A DNA stretch of 17,028 bases, from positions 1 to 17,028 of the forward strand of contig CAYWFU010000070.1 of the NCBI GenBank assembly GCA_964457585.1, read 5' to 3'. The DNA is from CAYWFU01 sp964457585 (GTDB lineage: Bacteria > JACRDZ01). The notes below the pieces were generated by a model. The model searched no databases and was not told where the DNA came from. It saw only the letters and a program-made list of their open reading frames with translations. Both the position numbers and the translations under genes were made by a program. Numbering within the stretch: the stretch's first letter is position 1; the number at the start of each line of letters is the position of its first letter. Of this stretch, positions 15,203 through 17,028 are shown piece by piece.

Positions 15203-15874
15203 ATGTTTTTAAAAATTTGGGCAATAGTTAAAAAAGATATAATTGGAGAATTGCGTTCAAAAGAAATACTTACTTCCATGCTTATATTTTCGATACTGGT
15301 TGTAGTAATTTTCAATTTTACTTTTGAGCCCGGAAGCGAGGTAGTTCGCGCTGCCGCAGCAGGGATATTATGGGTTGCATTTACCTTTGCCGGATTGCTG
15401 GGGTTGAATCATTCAATGGTGTCTGAAAAAGAAAATTCCTGCTTGAGCGGACTTATTCTTTCCCCAATTGACGGAGGAATTATTTTTTTAGGAAAAATGA
15501 TCGGTAATGTTATTTTTATGCTTATTATCGAAATTATATCTTTATTATTTTTCACTCTTTTTTTTAATTTAAATTTATTCGTTTTTATTGTACCATTATT
15601 AGTTGTTATTTTACTGGCAACATTGGGTTTTACTTCTGTAGGAACACTGTTTAGCGCAATGTCTATTAATACGCGCACTAGAGAAGTGATGCTCCCTATA
15701 TTGCTTTTTCCAATTTTAGTTCCTGTAATAATTAGCGCTGTGAAATCTACAGAAGCATTATTAAAGGGAAAAACTTTTTTTGATATATCCGACTGGATAA
15801 AAATGCTGGCAGCTTATGATATAATATTTGTGATTATTGCTTTTCTTATTTTTCAATATGTGATAGAAGAATAG
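15203..15874 (+). CDS. ccmB: Haem exporter membrane protein CcmB
   Basis: The 223-residue product has about six transmembrane helices. It carries family segments near the N-terminus (KKDIIGELRSKE), a GLNHSMVSEKENSCLSGLIL-type region (CcmB: a long ERExGxLDxLLLSP-like block), and a C-terminal LFPILVPVIISAVKS segment followed by DWIKMLAAYD. It is the membrane partner of CcmA. The ATG at 15203 is preferred because GAGG at 15194-15197 is properly spaced; a GTG at 15197 overlaps that site. It is followed after 22 bases by ccmC. Confidence 0.88.
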   Translation: MFLKIWAIVKKDIIGELRSKEILTSMLIFSILVVVIFNFTFEPGSEVVRAAAAGILWVAFTFAGLLGLNHSMVSEKENSCLSGLILSPIDGGIIFLGKMIGNVIFMLIIEIISLLFFTLFFNLNLFVFIVPLLVVILLATLGFTSVGTLFSAMSINTRTREVMLPILLFPILVPVIISAVKSTEALLKGKTFFDISDWIKMLAAYDIIFVIIAFLIFQYVIEE

Positions 15875-15896
15875 TATATTTTATATAGGAGATAGT

Positions 15897-16583
15897 ATGC
15901 TTAGAAAAAAATATTTTTTAGAAACACTAACAGGAATAACTTTTGTTATAATGCTGGTAACACTTTATATGATTTTCAACTATGCACCAATTGAAGAAGT
16001 AATGGGAATAGTTCAAAAAATCTTTTATGTGCATGTACCATTAGCTTGGAATTCATTTTTAGCTTTTTTTATTGTATTTATAATGAGTATATTATATTTA
16101 TGGAAAAAAGATTATAAATATAATATTGTTGCATACTGTTCGGCTGAAATTGGAGTTATTTTCTGTACATTAGTTTTAATAACAGGACCAATCTGGGCAA
16201 GACCAATATGGGGCTTGACGAAATGGTGGACATGGGACCCAAGGCTTACAACAACCTTGATTTTATGGTTCATTTATCTTGCATACTTAATGATAAGACC
16301 GTTTACGGAAAATAAAGCACGCGGAGCGTCTTTTGCCGCAGTATATGGCATAGTTGGATTTGTTAATGTCCCAATCGTATTTATGTCAATCCGCTGGTGG
16401 CGAACAATACATCCAATTGTTATTGAAAAAAAAGGTATGAATCTTGATCCTTCAATGAGAAATACGCTTTTGATTTCCATTTTGGCATTTACTCTGTTAT
16501 ATATTATTCTTTTAGCTATAAGGGTATATCAGGAAATACTGAATGATAAAATAAGTGAAATAAAGCATATGGATGAAAAATGA
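15897..16583 (+). CDS. ccmC: Haem exporter/handling protein CcmC
   Basis: The 228-residue product has six transmembrane helices and the tryptophan-rich WWTWDPRLT motif (110-118). Two histidines sit where haem ligands are known in CcmC: H46 in FYVHVPLAW and H172 in WRTIHP. In system I, CcmC holds haem in the periplasmic-side WWD domain and attaches it to CcmE. TAGGAGATAG precedes the ATG at 15897. The gene directly follows ccmB, and ccmD starts 11 bases after its stop. Confidence 0.93.
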   Translation: MLRKKYFLETLTGITFVIMLVTLYMIFNYAPIEEVMGIVQKIFYVHVPLAWNSFLAFFIVFIMSILYLWKKDYKYNIVAYCSAEIGVIFCTLVLITGPIWARPIWGLTKWWTWDPRLTTTLILWFIYLAYLMIRPFTENKARGASFAAVYGIVGFVNVPIVFMSIRWWRTIHPIVIEKKGMNLDPSMRNTLLISILAFTLLYIILLAIRVYQEILNDKISEIKHMDEK

Positions 16584-16593
16584 AAGGAATAAA

Positions 16594-16734
16594 ATGGAAA
16601 ATTTAAATTATCTCCTGGCAGCATATAGTGTAATATGGATTTTTATAGCTGGTTATGTTTTTTCAATTATTCGAAGACAGCGAAAATTAGAAGAAGAAAT
16701 AGAAAATGTAAAAAATATGATAAAGAAAACATAA
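16594..16734 (+). CDS. ccmD: CcmD-like small haem-export protein
   Basis: A 46-residue frame starts at ATG 16594 after AAAGGAA. It has one transmembrane helix (about 5-24, beginning NYLLAAYSVIWIFIAGYVFS), then IIRRQRKLEEEIENVK, a basic turn followed by an acidic cytoplasmic helix. The AAYxVIW helix plus RRQRxLE tail is the pattern of short CcmD proteins, which stabilise the CcmABC-CcmE complex. Its position directly after ccmC supports the call. It is easily missed because of its length. Confidence 0.82.
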   Translation: MENLNYLLAAYSVIWIFIAGYVFSIIRRQRKLEEEIENVKNMIKKT

Positions 16735-16740
16735 AATAGA

Positions 16741-16870
16741 GTTGCTTGAGCTTATTGAGTACTTAAGTTCATTGAGAAAACAACAAAATTATATTGCATA
16801 GTAGTTGCTCGATTTATCAAGCTTATGTAATTGATTATCCCTTTTTCCCATACTCAAGTACTCAAGCAAC
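16741..16870. repeat. Palindromic repeat cluster between ccmD and the right-edge TPR gene
   Basis: GTTGCTTGAG (16741-16750) pairs with CTCAAGCAAC (16861-16870). Inside are a GTAGTTGC copy with GCTCGATTTATCAAGC (16807-16822) and further TTGAGTACTT and TACTCAAG fragments. Both neighbouring genes converge here, so it could end both transcripts, but no classic GC-rich hairpin with a U-run is seen. The bases from 16871 to 16889 show nothing. Confidence 0.6.
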
Positions 16871-16889
16871 TTTAGTAACTTATTTCAAC

Positions 16890-17028
16890 TTAAAGCCCTG
16901 CACGAATTTTATTTTTCTTTACTATTTCATCAGTAAATTCTTTATATTTCTCAAACGATTTCTGAAAATTCATACTGGCTTCTGTTTTCTTTTCCATTTT
17001 CAAAAAAGTTTCTCCTAAATTATAATAT
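16890..17028 (-). CDS. C-terminal end of a TPR-repeat protein, cut by the window edge
   Basis: The minus-strand frame ending in TAA at 16892-16890 reads YYNLGETFLKMEKKTEASMN, then FQKSFEKYKEFTDEIVKKNK and IRAGL. YYNLGETFLK-x-x-KKTEASMNFQKSFE is a clear tetratricopeptide helix pair and the rest a capping helix. The start and most of the protein lie beyond the window. It converges on the ccm operon; a role in cytochrome biogenesis (CcmH/NrfG-like TPR) is possible but not shown. Confidence 0.7.
   Translation of the reverse strand, partial: YYNLGETFLKMEKKTEASMNFQKSFEKYKEFTDEIVKKNKIRAGL

Noticed and set aside
2295..16870. CRISPR array
   Set aside because: The repeats are palindromic, far apart and irregularly spaced, with no regular spacers and no cas genes.

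Overview
The window is strongly AT-rich chromosomal DNA from a bacterium using the standard genetic code (TGA acts as a stop). A DnaE-type (not PolC-type) replicase, NadD, LemA, a YfhO-like membrane protein, a CcmABCD haem-export cluster, a VapBC module, TPR lipoproteins and many palindromic interspersed repeats suggest an uncultivated, probably anaerobic, lineage outside the Firmicutes. I cannot name the phylum from the sequence alone.

Layout. (a) 1-2690 is a graveyard of selfish DNA: a possible group II intron maturase fragment at the left edge, the first codons of a transposase, a type III restriction (Res) gene with several apparent in-frame deletions, an isolated IS-like end where that gene breaks, the C-terminal third of a REP-associated transposase flanked by palindromes, a 132-bp MITE with a perfect 11-bp target duplication inside that transposase, and the tail of the partner methylase (Mod). 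(b) 2827-3333 is a lone four-helix membrane protein with two cysteine triads, convergent with (c) a TPR lipoprotein at 3358-5247. (d) 5435-6072 is a vapBC toxin-antitoxin pair with a recognisable promoter. (e) 6183-14244, all minus strand, holds in transcription order a calcineurin-like phosphoesterase, dnaE, nadD, lemA and, after a 255-bp repeat-filled gap, a YfhO-like GT-C membrane protein. (f) A divergent intergenic region with a nested palindromic repeat separates this from (g) the plus-strand ccmA-ccmB-ccmC-ccmD haem-export operon. (h) At the right edge the C-terminus of a second TPR protein enters on the minus strand, separated from ccmD by another repeat cluster.

How the genes work together. 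The phosphoesterase, dnaE, nadD and lemA are close enough (21 bp, 8 bp, and a 7-bp overlap) to be one transcript. CcmABCD would deliver haem to the periplasmic chaperone CcmE for cytochrome c maturation, but ccmE, ccmF and the later genes are not in the window. The type III restriction-modification locus looks dead: Mod survives as a tail, and Res lacks its N-terminus, its DEAD-box-like motif, its motif V/VI region and its nuclease end. At least two palindromic repeat families punctuate the intergenic spaces. I see no tRNA, rRNA or CRISPR array. The least explained intact gene is the cysteine-triad membrane protein at 2827-3333.
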